The notes below the pieces were generated by a model that was given only the letters and a program-made list of their open reading frames with translations, was not told the origin of the DNA and ran no database searches. Made by a program: the position numbers and the translations under genes. This document shows, piece after piece, positions 8,489 through 16,273 of a DNA stretch of 64,000 nucleotides. This DNA is from JBHOQS01 sp042408875 (GTDB lineage: Bacteria > Chloroflexota > UBA11872 > JBHOQS01), in NCBI GenBank assembly GCA_042408875.1, contig JBHOQS010000002.1, positions 186,001 through 250,000 on the forward strand, in the 5' to 3' direction. Each line of letters opens with the position of its first letter. The stretch's first letter is position 1.

Positions 8489-10102
8489 TTATGAAGAAGT
8501 GCCGCTCAGCTGCGCGAGCGTCCCCTCAAGCTGCTCGCGCAGCACATGCTTCTGCACCTTGCCTAGGGCGTTACGCGGCAGGGACTCGGCGAAGTAGATC
8601 TGGCGCGGTTTCTTGTACGAGGCCAGGTGCTCACGACAGTAGGCGATTAGCTCGTCGGCGCTCAGGCTGGTATCCCCGGCCAGTCCACTCCGCCGGGGTA
8701 CCACTACGGCAACGACCTGCTCGCCCAGGTCAGGATCGGGCAGCCCCAGCACAGCGACCTCCGCGACGCTCGGATGTGAGAGCAGCACTTCCTCGACCTC
8801 GCGCGGGTAGACGTTGTAGCCGCCGGAGATAATGAGCTCGCGGGCGCGCCCGGAGATCGTGTAGTAGCCATCGGCGCTGCGCCAGCCAATATCGCCGGTG
8901 TTGAACCAGCCCTCGGCGTCGAAGGCCTCGGCGGTAGCTGCAGGGTTCCGCCAGTAGCCCTTGAAGACGTGCGGGCCGCGCACCTGGATCTCCCCCGGCC
9001 GCTCGTCCAAGATCGGCTGCCGTGTCTGGAGATCCACGATGCGCGCCTCCTGGCCGGGGAAGGGCATGCCCACTGTCCCTGGCCGGCGCTCCCCCTCGTA
9101 GGGATTCGTCAGGTTCATCAGTGTCTCGGTCATGCCGTAGCGTTCGAGGATGCGCTGGCCGAAGAGGCGCTCGAACTCTTCGAAGGTCTGCACGCTGAGC
9201 GGCGCTGATCCCGACACGTACAGCCGGATAGGTGGGGGACGGCAGCCGCGCCGCTGCGCCTCGGCTACCAGGCGCACGTACATCGTCGGGACGCCGAAAA
9301 ACATAGTGACACGGCCTTCCAGCAGCGTCTCAAACACCTCGGCAGCGTCGAAGCGGCGGCGTAGGTCCACCGTACTGCCGGTGTAGAGAGTGCCATGGAT
9401 GCCGACACAGAGACCGTGCACGTGGAAGAGCGGGAGTGTGAGGAGCAGCAGGTCGGCGGCCGTCCAGCGCCAGGCGGTGGTCACCGCGTGGATGTTCGCC
9501 GCCAGGTTGCTATGCGTCAGCATAGCGCCCTTCGAGCGCCCTGTCGTGCCCGAGGTATAGCCGATCAGGGCGATAGCATCCGCCCTAGGGAGCTCAAGGC
9601 GGTAGCCAACTGCGCCGGCCAGGAACGCATCCTGGGCGATCCAGGCCGGTCGCACTGCAGCGCGATCCTCACGTACCGGCACACCAGAGCTGTCCGAATG
9701 ATCAACGATGACGATGGCTTCCAACGCCGGCAGCGCGTCGAGGACCCGCTGGAGTTCGTCACAGCGCGCCCCATCGGTGAGGCACAGACGCACTTCAGCA
9801 TCGCCCAGGATATGGCTGAGCTCTACCCGGCGGTACTGGATGTTCACCGGCACGACAATGCCGCCTGCTAGGTAGACGCCCAGGTACGCCGCGACGAAGG
9901 TAGGACTGTTTTCGAGATACAGCGCCACACGGTCGCCGGCCCGCAGCCCCCAGCCGCGCAGGGCACCTTCCCACTGCTGCGCGTCTTGGAGGAGCTGGGC
10001 GAAGCTGATGCGCCGCCCCTCGAACAGCAAGCACTCCTTGTCCGGACTGCGCTCAACCGAGCTGAGAAACGCATGTATAATCGAGGGCGGCCAGGCGGAC
10101 AT
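8489..10102 (-). CDS. AMP-binding acyl-CoA ligase (long-chain fatty acid or malonate type)
   Basis: An adenylate-forming enzyme that activates a carboxylic acid with ATP and couples it to CoA. Diagnostic motifs are IGYTSGTTGRSKGAMLTH (P-loop-like, about residue 180), YGMTETL, GWFNTGDIGW and GRARELIISGGYNVYPREVE. The C-terminal lysine that completes catalysis is in LPRNALGKVQKH. At 537 residues it is full length. The gene stands between sortase and fdhD with gaps of about 60-75 bases and is probably part of the same minus-strand run. Substrate class cannot be fixed from sequence; short to long acyl chains are all possible. Confidence 0.9.
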   Translation of the reverse strand: MSAWPPSIIHAFLSSVERSPDKECLLFEGRRISFAQLLQDAQQWEGALRGWGLRAGDRVALYLENSPTFVAAYLGVYLAGGIVVPVNIQYRRVELSHILGDAEVRLCLTDGARCDELQRVLDALPALEAIVIVDHSDSSGVPVREDRAAVRPAWIAQDAFLAGAVGYRLELPRADAIALIGYTSGTTGRSKGAMLTHSNLAANIHAVTTAWRWTAADLLLLTLPLFHVHGLCVGIHGTLYTGSTVDLRRRFDAAEVFETLLEGRVTMFFGVPTMYVRLVAEAQRRGCRPPPIRLYVSGSAPLSVQTFEEFERLFGQRILERYGMTETLMNLTNPYEGERRPGTVGMPFPGQEARIVDLQTRQPILDERPGEIQVRGPHVFKGYWRNPAATAEAFDAEGWFNTGDIGWRSADGYYTISGRARELIISGGYNVYPREVEEVLLSHPSVAEVAVLGLPDPDLGEQVVAVVVPRRSGLAGDTSLSADELIAYCREHLASYKKPRQIYFAESLPRNALGKVQKHVLREQLEGTLAQLSGTSS

Positions 10103-10161
10103 AGCTGCTCCCTCACCAGCTTTCTGACCCTACCAGGGCTCTGCTCTACTGTCCCCGGCAC

Positions 10162-10962
10162 CTAGTCCCGGAGGCGCTCCGGCGCCGCATGGGCGGCCAT
10201 GCGCGGCGTGCCAGCCCGCGTCACCAAGGTGACGCGGCTATGCCTGGCGATCTGCACGGCGAGCGACGTCGTACCCGTCACCGATGCAATCACTGGCACA
10301 CCCGCTCGTGCCGCCTTGTAGGCCATATCTCCGGCAATCCGTCCCGTACACAGGATCGCGGCTCGTGAGAGCTCATAGCCACGCAGCAGGGCGCGGCCAA
10401 TGACTTTGTCCACCGCGTTGTGCCGGCCAATGTCTTCGATCAAGTAAAGCAGCTGCTCTCCATCGGTCAAGGCAGCGCAGTGGATCGCCCCGGCCAGACG
10501 ATGTAGCGGCGCGGCGTGGAGCATCTCGCGCATACGTTCGCCCAGCACCGCGCTGCTCAGCCCCCAGTCGCTGCGCACGACCGGCAGCGCCGCGACAATC
10601 TCCGGCGTCAGGCTGAAGCTAGCGCCCCCGCCGCACCCGCTGGTCACGATCTGCTTCCACTGCGAGCGCCGGGCCGTGCGGTCCGGCTCGGCACGCACTT
10701 CAATGGCCCGCAGGTCCTCGCAGGCGCCCAGCACCATGACCTCGTCGATCCCCTCGATGAAACCTTCACCATACAGCCAGCCGATCGCCAGCTCCTGGAG
10801 GTTCGCCGGCGTACACATCATCGCGGCGAGCTCGCGCCCGTTCAGCACGATCCGCACGGGAGCTTCCTCGACCAGCAGGATAGAGTCGCCGCTGTCATCG
10901 GCGCGCTCGACGAGAACAACACCGGGCGGCAGCGCCGGAGGCGCGGTGACAAGATCCGTCAT
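10162..10962 (-). CDS. fdhD: formate dehydrogenase accessory sulfurtransferase FdhD
   Basis: Transfers sulfur to the molybdenum or tungsten bis-MGD cofactor so that formate dehydrogenase becomes active. Typical segments are VRIVLNGRELAAMMCTPANL, ELAIGWLYGEGFI, the cysteine loop VTSGCGGGASFS, then IGRHNAVDKVIGRALLRG and LCTGRIAGDMAYKAARAGVP. The loop has one cysteine where the E. coli protein has two, a known variation. The ATG at 10962 overlaps the stop of the upstream small gene as ATGA, indicating coupling; an ATG two codons earlier is less likely. No formate dehydrogenase gene lies in the window. Confidence 0.9.
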   Translation of the reverse strand: MTDLVTAPPALPPGVVLVERADDSGDSILLVEEAPVRIVLNGRELAAMMCTPANLQELAIGWLYGEGFIEGIDEVMVLGACEDLRAIEVRAEPDRTARRSQWKQIVTSGCGGGASFSLTPEIVAALPVVRSDWGLSSAVLGERMREMLHAAPLHRLAGAIHCAALTDGEQLLYLIEDIGRHNAVDKVIGRALLRGYELSRAAILCTGRIAGDMAYKAARAGVPVIASVTGTTSLAVQIARHSRVTLVTRAGTPRMAAHAAPERLRD

Positions 10963-11300
10963 ACACATCGCTCGTGCTCGTCGGGTAGCACCTCACCGTC
11001 CATTCGCCCGTTCGGTTCGCCGGGCAGCGCGCCGTTGCCGGCAACGGCAGGCTGGCGGCGCTCGAGGGTGATCTCATGCAGGCCCGACGGTGTACGCCGT
11101 ACATCGTAGGTGAACTCACTGGCGCGCAGCAGGGCGAACATCTCTGCAACATGCACGGCATCCTGCGGGTCATCCCCGATCAGGATACGGAACGAACCGC
11201 TGGCCGGCGCGCGGCGCAAGAGCTCCTGGACACGCCGCACGCGATGCGGTCCACGCACGCGCCGCAGATCGTAGGTCGGTAGCTCTCGCAGCAGCACCAT
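10959..11300 (-). CDS. small protein coupled to fdhD, TusA/SirA-like in appearance
   Basis: About 113 residues from the ATG at 11300; a longer reading starts at 11354 but would begin at or above the -10 element. The middle part, GSFRILIGDDPQDAVHVAEM followed by a segment ending LHEITLERR, resembles the alpha/beta layout of the TusA-like sulfur-relay fold. The conserved cysteine of that family is absent, so the likeness is structural only. The overlap with fdhD (ATGA) suggests a role in molybdenum-cofactor or formate dehydrogenase maturation. I do not recognise the family with certainty. The C-terminal 25 residues are polar. Confidence 0.6.
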   Translation of the reverse strand: MVLLRELPTYDLRRVRGPHRVRRVQELLRRAPASGSFRILIGDDPQDAVHVAEMFALLRASEFTYDVRRTPSGLHEITLERRQPAVAGNGALPGEPNGRMDGEVLPDEHERCV

Positions 11301-11344
11301 GGCTCGCAGCTCAGATTCGCAGTGTCTTTGAGCAGCCTGCCTCG

Positions 11345-11353
11345 ATTGTAGCA
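11345..11353 (-). promoter_or_regulatory. extended -10 promoter for the fdhD pair
   Basis: On the minus strand the sequence is TGCTACAAT, a TGn extended -10. It lies about 45 bases upstream of the ATG at 11300. No convincing -35 box is visible, which fits extended -10 promoters. Confidence 0.5.
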
Positions 11354-11434
11354 TAGCGCTCCAGAGCAGCTACGCCTGATCCATACTCGGGCGCGGGGAC
11401 GGCCCCTCTGCCTGCACCCTGGCTCGCGGGCGGC

Positions 11435-11443
11435 TGCTACAAT
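11435..11443 (+). promoter_or_regulatory. extended -10 promoter upstream of folP
   Basis: TGCTACAAT on the plus strand is identical to the divergent element at 11345-11353 on the other strand. The two promoters therefore diverge from a shared gap of about 80 bases. The folP start chosen here lies about 190 bases downstream, leaving a leader that contains the paired repeats described separately. Confidence 0.5.
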
Positions 11444-11564
11444 GAGCTCAGATACTGGGCTCAGTTACAACGCGCTTAACCAACGCGTGCCCACATAGTC
11501 GGCCTGGACATGCCCGCCAGGACAGACGGCGGATATCTCGTGCGCCGCACCCTACAGCGTGCAT

Positions 11565-11604
11565 CATACCGTGGCGGTATCAAGCATACCGTGGCAGTAT
11601 CGAG
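11565..11604 (+). repeat. 20-bp tandem repeat with internal palindromes in the folP leader
   Basis: Two adjacent 20-base units, the first CATACCGTGGCGGTATCAAG, differ at two positions. The first contains the perfect 6-3-6 palindrome ATACCG-TGG-CGGTAT; the second has one mismatch. The arrangement resembles a double operator site. It lies in the leader upstream of folP, between its candidate promoter and the GTG start. Confidence 0.6.
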
Positions 11605-11632
11605 ACGGTACGAAAAACGAGAGCGGGGGGCC

Positions 11633-12541
11633 GTGCTCGCGTCCTATGGTGGTCCTTCCAGCCCTTTGCTCCCTACTCGAGCGGGCAAGCATACGCTGCG
11701 CTGGGGCGAGCGCACCTACCTCATGGGTGTGCTCAATCTGACCCCGGACTCGTTCTCCGGCGACGGGCTGGGCGCCTGCGCTGCGCCGGAGCTCGTGCGC
11801 AGCCGCGCCCAGGAACTGCTGGCAGCTGGGGCCGATCTCCTGGACCTGGGCGGCGAGTCAACCCGCCCGGGCAGCGAAGCGGTGTCTGTTGAAGAGGAAC
11901 TCCGTCGGGTCCTGCCTGCGGTAGAGGCTCTTGCTCCGCTGGGTGCCCTACTTTCCATTGATACCTGGAAAGCGCGCGTGGCTGACGCCGCGCTGTCCGC
12001 CGGGGCAGCCCTGGTAAACGACGTGACTGGACTGGCCGGCGACCCGGACATGGCGGCGGTGGTGGCGCAGCACCGTGTGCCGGTGATCATCGTGCACAAC
12101 CCGCGCGGCGCGCACGGCACGGACCGGCCCTGGACACAGCGCTACCACGACCTGATCGCGGACATCCTGCGCTGGCTGTCACGCCAGATCGACTCTGCGC
12201 TGGCGGCCGGGGTGGCCTGGGAGAACATTCTGCTCGACCCTGGCGTTGGCTTCGCCAAGACGGCTGGACAGAACCTCGAGCTCTTGCGCCGTCTGTCGGA
12301 GCTGCGCACCCTGGGCCGCCCGCTGGTCGTCGGCATCTCCCGCAAGCGCACGATCGCCCGCGTACTAGGCCTGCCGGTGGACGCACCGCCCAGTGAGCTC
12401 CTGGAGGGCAATGCCGCGGCGGTGGCCCTGAGCATCGCTGGTGGCGCCGACGTCGTACGTGTGCACGATGTCACCGCCATGGCACGTGTCGTGCGCATGG
12501 CTGACGCGATCGTGCGCGGCCGCCAGGCAGCTGGAGCCTGA
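11633..12541 (+). CDS. folP: dihydropteroate synthase
   Basis: Condenses 6-hydroxymethyl-dihydropterin diphosphate with p-aminobenzoate in folate synthesis. The TIM-barrel signatures are MGVLNLTPDSFSGDG, then DLGGESTRPGSE, LSIDTWKA, LVNDVTGLAGDP, ILLDPGVGFAKT, VGISRKRTI and VRVHDV. The frame is open from an ATG at 11510, but that leader contains the tandem repeats and is not protein-like. The GTG at 11633, after GAGCGGGGGG, gives the usual size of 302 residues. folK lies 307 bases downstream and completes the pair of consecutive pathway steps. Confidence 0.95.
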   Translation: MLASYGGPSSPLLPTRAGKHTLRWGERTYLMGVLNLTPDSFSGDGLGACAAPELVRSRAQELLAAGADLLDLGGESTRPGSEAVSVEEELRRVLPAVEALAPLGALLSIDTWKARVADAALSAGAALVNDVTGLAGDPDMAAVVAQHRVPVIIVHNPRGAHGTDRPWTQRYHDLIADILRWLSRQIDSALAAGVAWENILLDPGVGFAKTAGQNLELLRRLSELRTLGRPLVVGISRKRTIARVLGLPVDAPPSELLEGNAAAVALSIAGGADVVRVHDVTAMARVVRMADAIVRGRQAAGA

Positions 12542-12556
12542 GAGTAGTACCTCTTC

Positions 12557-12664
12557 AGGCAGGGACGTTAATTTAGGCAGGGACGTTAATAGACTGGGCA
12601 GAGGCAACGATCTTTTGCCCTCTTTTGCCCTGCCAGGGCCGGTGCGGCCGCACCGGCCCTGGCA
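12557..12664. repeat. tandem duplications and a 34-base perfect palindrome between folP and folK
   Basis: The 307-base gap holds three repeat structures. AGGCAGGGACGTTAAT occurs twice with period 18 (12557-12590). TCTTTTGCCC occurs twice head to tail (12611-12630). A perfect 34-base palindrome follows at 12631-12664, beginning TGCCAGGGCCGGTGCGG and running to its exact inverse. It would form a very stable hairpin or cruciform. No T-run follows it, so a classical intrinsic terminator is not evident. Confidence 0.7.
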
Positions 12665-12766
12665 ACCGTGGATGCAGGCCTGACCGATACGCCGACCGCC
12701 AGGGCGAAAGTCGCTTCTTTCCAGTAAGTTCAGAAAACGTAATAAATTATAAACAAACTGCGAATT

Positions 12767-12795
12767 TTGTGGTGTTCGGGCGTTCCAGGTATCAT
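12767..12795 (+). promoter_or_regulatory. sigma-70 type promoter for folK
   Basis: TTGTGG (12767-12772) and TATCAT (12790-12795) are separated by exactly 17 bases. They end 53 bases before the folK ATG. An unusually AT-rich stretch (12731-12768) lies immediately upstream and could act as an UP element. Confidence 0.5.
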
Positions 12796-12848
12796 AACTG
12801 CGCGCCACACCACAGTGCGCCGCTGCGTTACGGACAGGGATAGACAGC

Positions 12849-13385
12849 ATGCACCAGACGCCGCACACGTGCTACATCGGCATGGGGGGCAACATTGGCG
12901 ACCGCCTGGCCAACCTACGGGCCGCGCTGCGCCAGCTTGCCGATCTGGGCACGCTGGTAGCGGTCTCGCCGCTGTATGAGACGCCTCCCTGGGGATACGA
13001 GGACCAGCCCTGGTTCTACAACGCCGTCTGTGCTCTCAAGACGGCGCTGCCACTCGAGCGGCTGCTGCATGAGCTCAAGCAGATCGAGATCCGCCTGGGT
13101 CGCCGGCCAGGTATCCGCTGGGGCCCGCGGCCGGTGGACCTGGACATTCTGCTGTGCGACAACCTGGTCGTGGTAAGGCCGGGCCTGGAGGTGCCACATC
13201 CGGGCCTGCCGCAGCGCGTTTTCGTCCTGCGGCCTCTGGCCGACCTAGCACCCGATCTGCGCCATCCCACCGACGGCCGGACCGTGACCGAGATGCTCCG
13301 CGACCTCGAGGCCGCTGGGGCAGCCGGCGGCTACCGGCTGGTCAGCACCGACTGGGCATCCGATCTCGCCCAGCCGGCTCGCTAA
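12849..13385 (+). CDS. folK: 2-amino-4-hydroxy-6-hydroxymethyldihydropteridine pyrophosphokinase
   Basis: Transfers pyrophosphate from ATP to the pterin, producing the substrate of FolP. Signatures are YIGMGGNIGDRLANL at the N-terminus, SPLYETPPWGYEDQPWFYNA, then RRPGIRWGPRPVDLDILL with the two Mg-binding aspartates, and the late VPHPGLPQRVFVLRPL. At 178 residues it is complete and of normal length. It lies downstream of folP but has its own promoter-like sequence, so the two may be regulated separately. Confidence 0.95.
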   Translation: MHQTPHTCYIGMGGNIGDRLANLRAALRQLADLGTLVAVSPLYETPPWGYEDQPWFYNAVCALKTALPLERLLHELKQIEIRLGRRPGIRWGPRPVDLDILLCDNLVVVRPGLEVPHPGLPQRVFVLRPLADLAPDLRHPTDGRTVTEMLRDLEAAGAAGGYRLVSTDWASDLAQPAR

Positions 13386-13512
13386 GATGCGCTGGCAGCG
13401 CCGGCAATGCTATAGTACAGGCAAGGTGGCCTGCTGCCACTGCGCAGGAGCTTCAGACACGCCTGATCAGGCAGACCGAACACGCTACACACCGACCCAT
13501 TGCTGGTGCAGC

Positions 13513-14463
13513 ATGCTCAGCCAGTTCACCCCGGACGGGCAGACGGACGAGCTCACTGAAAGCCACGCGCAGCCTTTCATCGTTGATGTGCATGTGCACC
13601 TGTTCCCCCCGGATGTGCGCGCCGACCGGCCACGCTACTTTGCGGGCGAGCCCGGTTTCGAGCAGATGTATGGCGCGCCGGGCTCGCGCATGGCTGGTGG
13701 GGACGAACTTATCGCCGCAATGGATGAGGCCGGTGTGGCCTGTTCGGTCGCCCTAGGGTTCGGCTGGCAGGACCAGGCGCGCTGCGAGGCGCACAACGAT
13801 TACCTGCTCGAGGAAGCGCGGGCACACCTTGGGCGGATCGTTCCGTTCTGCTGCGTGCAGCCCGCCGCCGGCGACCGGGCGCTCTACGAGCTCGAGCGGT
13901 GCGCTCGGCTGGGCGCGCGCGGCGTAGGCGAGATTATGCCCGACTACCAGGATCTGCCGCTCGACGACGAACGCATCTGGCAGCCGGTGGCGCAGGCCTG
14001 CCGCGCGCTCGGCCTCATCCTGCTCCTGCACGCCAGCGAGCCTGTGGGCCACAGCTATATCGGCAAGGGCCGCACCACGCCCGATCGGCTGTGGCCGCTG
14101 GTCCAGCTCTGCCAGGGCATCGACATCATTCTGGCCCACTGGGGCGGTGGCTTCGGCTTCTATGAGCTCATGCCCGAGGTGGCCCGGCTCGCCGGGCGAC
14201 TGTATTACGACTGCTCGGCCTCGCTCTACCTGTACCGGCGGGGAATCTTCCGGATGATGGCCCGCCTCGCCCCCGACCGTATCCTCTTCGGCAGCGACTA
14301 CCCGCTGGTCACGCCGAAGCGTATGCTCGAACATGTCGCCAGCGCGGGCCTGACCGCACAGCAGCGCGCCGCACTCTACGGCGGCAACGCCGCCCGTTTG
14401 CTTAGCCTGCGCGTGCCGAGCGGCTCATGCGCTGCCTCGGCCGAGCCGCCCGTGGCAGGATGA
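13513..14463 (+). CDS. metal-dependent hydrolase of the amidohydrolase-2 (ACMSD-like) family
   Basis: A TIM-barrel hydrolase or decarboxylase. It shows VDVHVHLFPP (first metal ligands), LLLHASEPVGHSY, ILAHWGGGFGFYEL and FGSDYPLV with the catalytic aspartate. These match the amidohydro_2 family rather than dihydroorotase or urease. The ATG at 13513 removes an upstream stretch that overlaps a promoter-like TGC-TATAGT (13408-13416). The protein is 316 residues. No partner enzyme nearby reveals the substrate. Confidence 0.85.
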   Translation: MLSQFTPDGQTDELTESHAQPFIVDVHVHLFPPDVRADRPRYFAGEPGFEQMYGAPGSRMAGGDELIAAMDEAGVACSVALGFGWQDQARCEAHNDYLLEEARAHLGRIVPFCCVQPAAGDRALYELERCARLGARGVGEIMPDYQDLPLDDERIWQPVAQACRALGLILLLHASEPVGHSYIGKGRTTPDRLWPLVQLCQGIDIILAHWGGGFGFYELMPEVARLAGRLYYDCSASLYLYRRGIFRMMARLAPDRILFGSDYPLVTPKRMLEHVASAGLTAQQRAALYGGNAARLLSLRVPSGSCAASAEPPVAG

Positions 14464-14468
14464 CCGGC

Positions 14469-14495
14469 GGACAGTAAGGACAGTAAGGACAGTAA
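14469..14495 (+). repeat. 9-bp tandem repeat, three copies
   Basis: GGACAGTAA occurs three times head to tail between the amidohydrolase and the DUF1028 gene. A TACACT -10-like hexamer follows about 6 bases later. It is one of a series of short tandem duplications in this window. Confidence 0.8.
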
Positions 14496-14518
14496 CGCGC
14501 TACACTAAGACCGGAGAA

Positions 14519-15301
14519 ATGTCCTCGATCCTGTGCAGGAACCGGCTGCCTTTGTGTGCACCTGTGAGCAACGCGTGCTCTTCATCAGTGCCGGCGGGGC
14601 CATCACGCCCGCACCTTATATTTCCGCCCGCCACCGGCCAGGTCTTCGCGACCTTCGCGATCGTAGGCTGGGACCGCCATGCCGGAGAGGTGGGCGTGGC
14701 TGTGGTAAGCGCAGTGCCGGCTGCCGGCGCGCTGACGATCTTCGGGCGAGGCGGCGTTGGTGTGGCCTGTGCGATGGGCCTACCCAATCCCTACCTCGCT
14801 CTCGATGCCCTCGATATGATCGAAGCGGGCGCCAGCGCGACCGAAGCGGCAGCGCAGCTTGAGCGGGACGATCCTGAGCGCACACGACACCAGTTGTTGG
14901 TCGTAGACATGCGCGGCGAGGTCGGGGCTTTTACCGGCGATGACTTGAGCGACTGGAAGGGCCACTTCACCCGCTCCGGCTTCGCTGTGGCCGGCAACAA
15001 CCTCGTAGGTGAGGCCGTGCTGGGGAAGATGATCCCGGCCTACGAAGAGACCGACGATATCCTGGTGCTGCGCCTGCTGAACGCCATCGAGGCCGGCCAG
15101 GAGGAAGGCGGGGACCGTCGCGGCAAGGTCTCGGCCGCCGTGCTGATCATGCGCGACCAGCCGTACCCATACATCGACCTGCGCGTGGATGACCACCCCA
15201 ACGCAGTCAAAGAGTTGCTGCGCGTCTGGAAGAGCTTCCGCGCCACCGTCTACCCGTACCTGGACGCGCTGCCGCGCCGCGAGCCGGTGCGCAAAGAGTA
15301 G
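14519..15301 (+). CDS. DUF1028 family protein (Ntn-hydrolase-like, function unknown)
   Basis: The core begins ATFAIVGWDRHAGEVGVAVV and continues with GVGVACAMGLPNPYLALDALD and FAVAGNNLVGEAVLGKM, a recognisable DUF1028 layout. Members are suspected Ntn-type hydrolases, but no activity is firmly established to my knowledge. About 40 residues precede the core and may not be translated. The ATG at 14519 has a GGAGAA just upstream and was kept for lack of a better in-frame start. Intact length is 260 residues. Confidence 0.8.
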   Translation: MSSILCRNRLPLCAPVSNACSSSVPAGPSRPHLIFPPATGQVFATFAIVGWDRHAGEVGVAVVSAVPAAGALTIFGRGGVGVACAMGLPNPYLALDALDMIEAGASATEAAAQLERDDPERTRHQLLVVDMRGEVGAFTGDDLSDWKGHFTRSGFAVAGNNLVGEAVLGKMIPAYEETDDILVLRLLNAIEAGQEEGGDRRGKVSAAVLIMRDQPYPYIDLRVDDHPNAVKELLRVWKSFRATVYPYLDALPRREPVRKE

Positions 15302-15351
15302 CCAGCGTGCGCGGCGGGGGCGTCTGCCGCTGGCCCGCGTGCCGCGTATGG

Positions 15352-15768
15352 CTACGACTCGAGGAGCTCCAGGATCTTGTCTCTCAGCGCCAACGAGCTA
15401 TACGGCTTTGACATATAGGCGTCAGCGCGCGCGTCACGCACCCGCCGCGCCGTATCATGATCCTTGCTGGCCGACAGGATAAGCACCTTCGTGGCCTGCG
15501 TGATAGCACTCGCCTTGATCTGCCGGCACACTTCGTAGCCGTTGGGCCCCGGCATGATCACGTCGAGCACGACGAGATCCGGGCGGTGCAGGAAGGCAAG
15601 CCGTAGTGCTTCAGAGCCATCGCCCGCTTCTAGGATCTCGTACTTCTCGCGATCCAGCCACAGCGCCTGGAGCCGGCGTAGGCCGGCCTCGTCGTCCACC
15701 AGGAGGATGCGTCGCTTCTTCTTGGGGCCGGGAGCGGCAGCCTCCGGACCGTTCACAGTCGGATTCAT
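15352..15768 (-). CDS. single-domain response regulator (CheY-like receiver)
   Basis: A 138-residue phospho-acceptor protein without an output domain. It has the acidic pair in ILLVDDEAGL, the phosphorylated aspartate in DLVVLDVIMPG, the threonine/serine position in VLILSASKD and the lysine in YMSKPYSS. A lysine-rich, Ala/Pro-rich 20-residue N-terminus precedes the domain. It must signal through protein contacts. No kinase is adjacent, though the start of a candidate kinase lies at the far right end of the window. It is divergent from the injection-system block that starts 290 bases away. Confidence 0.9.
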   Translation of the reverse strand: MNPTVNGPEAAAPGPKKKRRILLVDDEAGLRRLQALWLDREKYEILEAGDGSEALRLAFLHRPDLVVLDVIMPGPNGYEVCRQIKASAITQATKVLILSASKDHDTARRVRDARADAYMSKPYSSLALRDKILELLES

Positions 15769-15798
15769 CGGGGTGCTCCCCAGCGAAACTGGCCAGTG

Positions 15799-15824
15799 TT
15801 CACGGGCAGGCCCCTGCCCGTGAA
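15799..15824. promoter_or_regulatory. perfect hairpin upstream of the response regulator gene
   Basis: Twelve-base arms (TTCACGGGCAGG and its inverse) separated by two bases lie 30 bases upstream of the response-regulator ATG. The structure could be an operator for a dimeric repressor or a leader hairpin. The rest of the gap, 15825-15964, shows no coding signal. Confidence 0.45.
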
Positions 15825-15964
15825 GTTAGCATCATTGTGCCACGCCTGCCCAGCGTCGCCGAAGGACGAACCGCGTATCCCCCAAAGGGGCTAGGCCGGC
15901 AGCCAGCGCGGAAACAGAGTGCCAGCCTCGCTCCGCGGGGTAGCCGCAGGCTCCCGACGCGGGA

Positions 15965-16007
15965 ATAACCGCCCGGTAACCGGTAATTAACCTGTCTGCG
16001 ATACGCT
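15965..16007 (+). promoter_or_regulatory. three-box direct-repeat promoter element (OmpR/PhoB-type) for injection-system block 1
   Basis: ATAACC (15965), GTAACC (15976) and TTAACC (15987) lie at exactly 11-base spacing, one helical turn each. Nine bases later comes TACGCT (16002-16007), placed as a -10. The same element with identical spacing precedes block 2 at 26051-26093. Direct repeats at 11-base spacing are typical of sites bound by OmpR/PhoB-class regulators, as in PHO boxes. The first gene of the block begins 54 bases downstream. Confidence 0.6.
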
Positions 16008-16060
16008 GAAGGCCGGGAAGGACCACGCTCCGTGCGGCATGCCCACCACAAGGCAGCAAC

Positions 16061-16273
16061 GTGAACCTCAGCGCCGGTCGCTACAGTTCCTTCGTGATCC
16101 GGGTCTGGAGTCGCAATGGGCAGATGGTCCAAGGCGAGATCACGCATGTTGCGACAGGGGAGAGCGTGCGCTTTCGCGACATCGAACGCATGATCACTTT
16201 CATTCGTGCGCACGTGGCGCCGCTCATCGATGAGAGCACCGAACCGCAGGAGCCGCCACAGGAGCAGAATTGA
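16061..16273 (+). CDS. small conserved-looking protein heading the injection-system operon
   Basis: A 70-residue protein starting at GTG 16061. It reads like a compact beta-rich domain (VIRVWSRNGQMVQGEITHV) followed by a helix (FRDIERMITFIRAHVAPLI) and an acidic tail. Its stop overlaps the start of the ATPase gene as TGATG, which means coupled translation. I do not recognise the family. Its position suggests a partner or regulator of the ATPase, but that is inference. Confidence 0.6.
   Translation: MNLSAGRYSSFVIRVWSRNGQMVQGEITHVATGESVRFRDIERMITFIRAHVAPLIDESTEPQEPPQEQN

Noticed and set aside
11510..11632. N-terminal extension of folP
   Set aside because: The stretch contains tandem palindromic repeats and no family similarity; the GTG at 11633 fits normal length.
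12631..12664. Intrinsic terminator after folP
   Set aside because: A perfect hairpin is present but no T-run follows; kept only as a palindrome.
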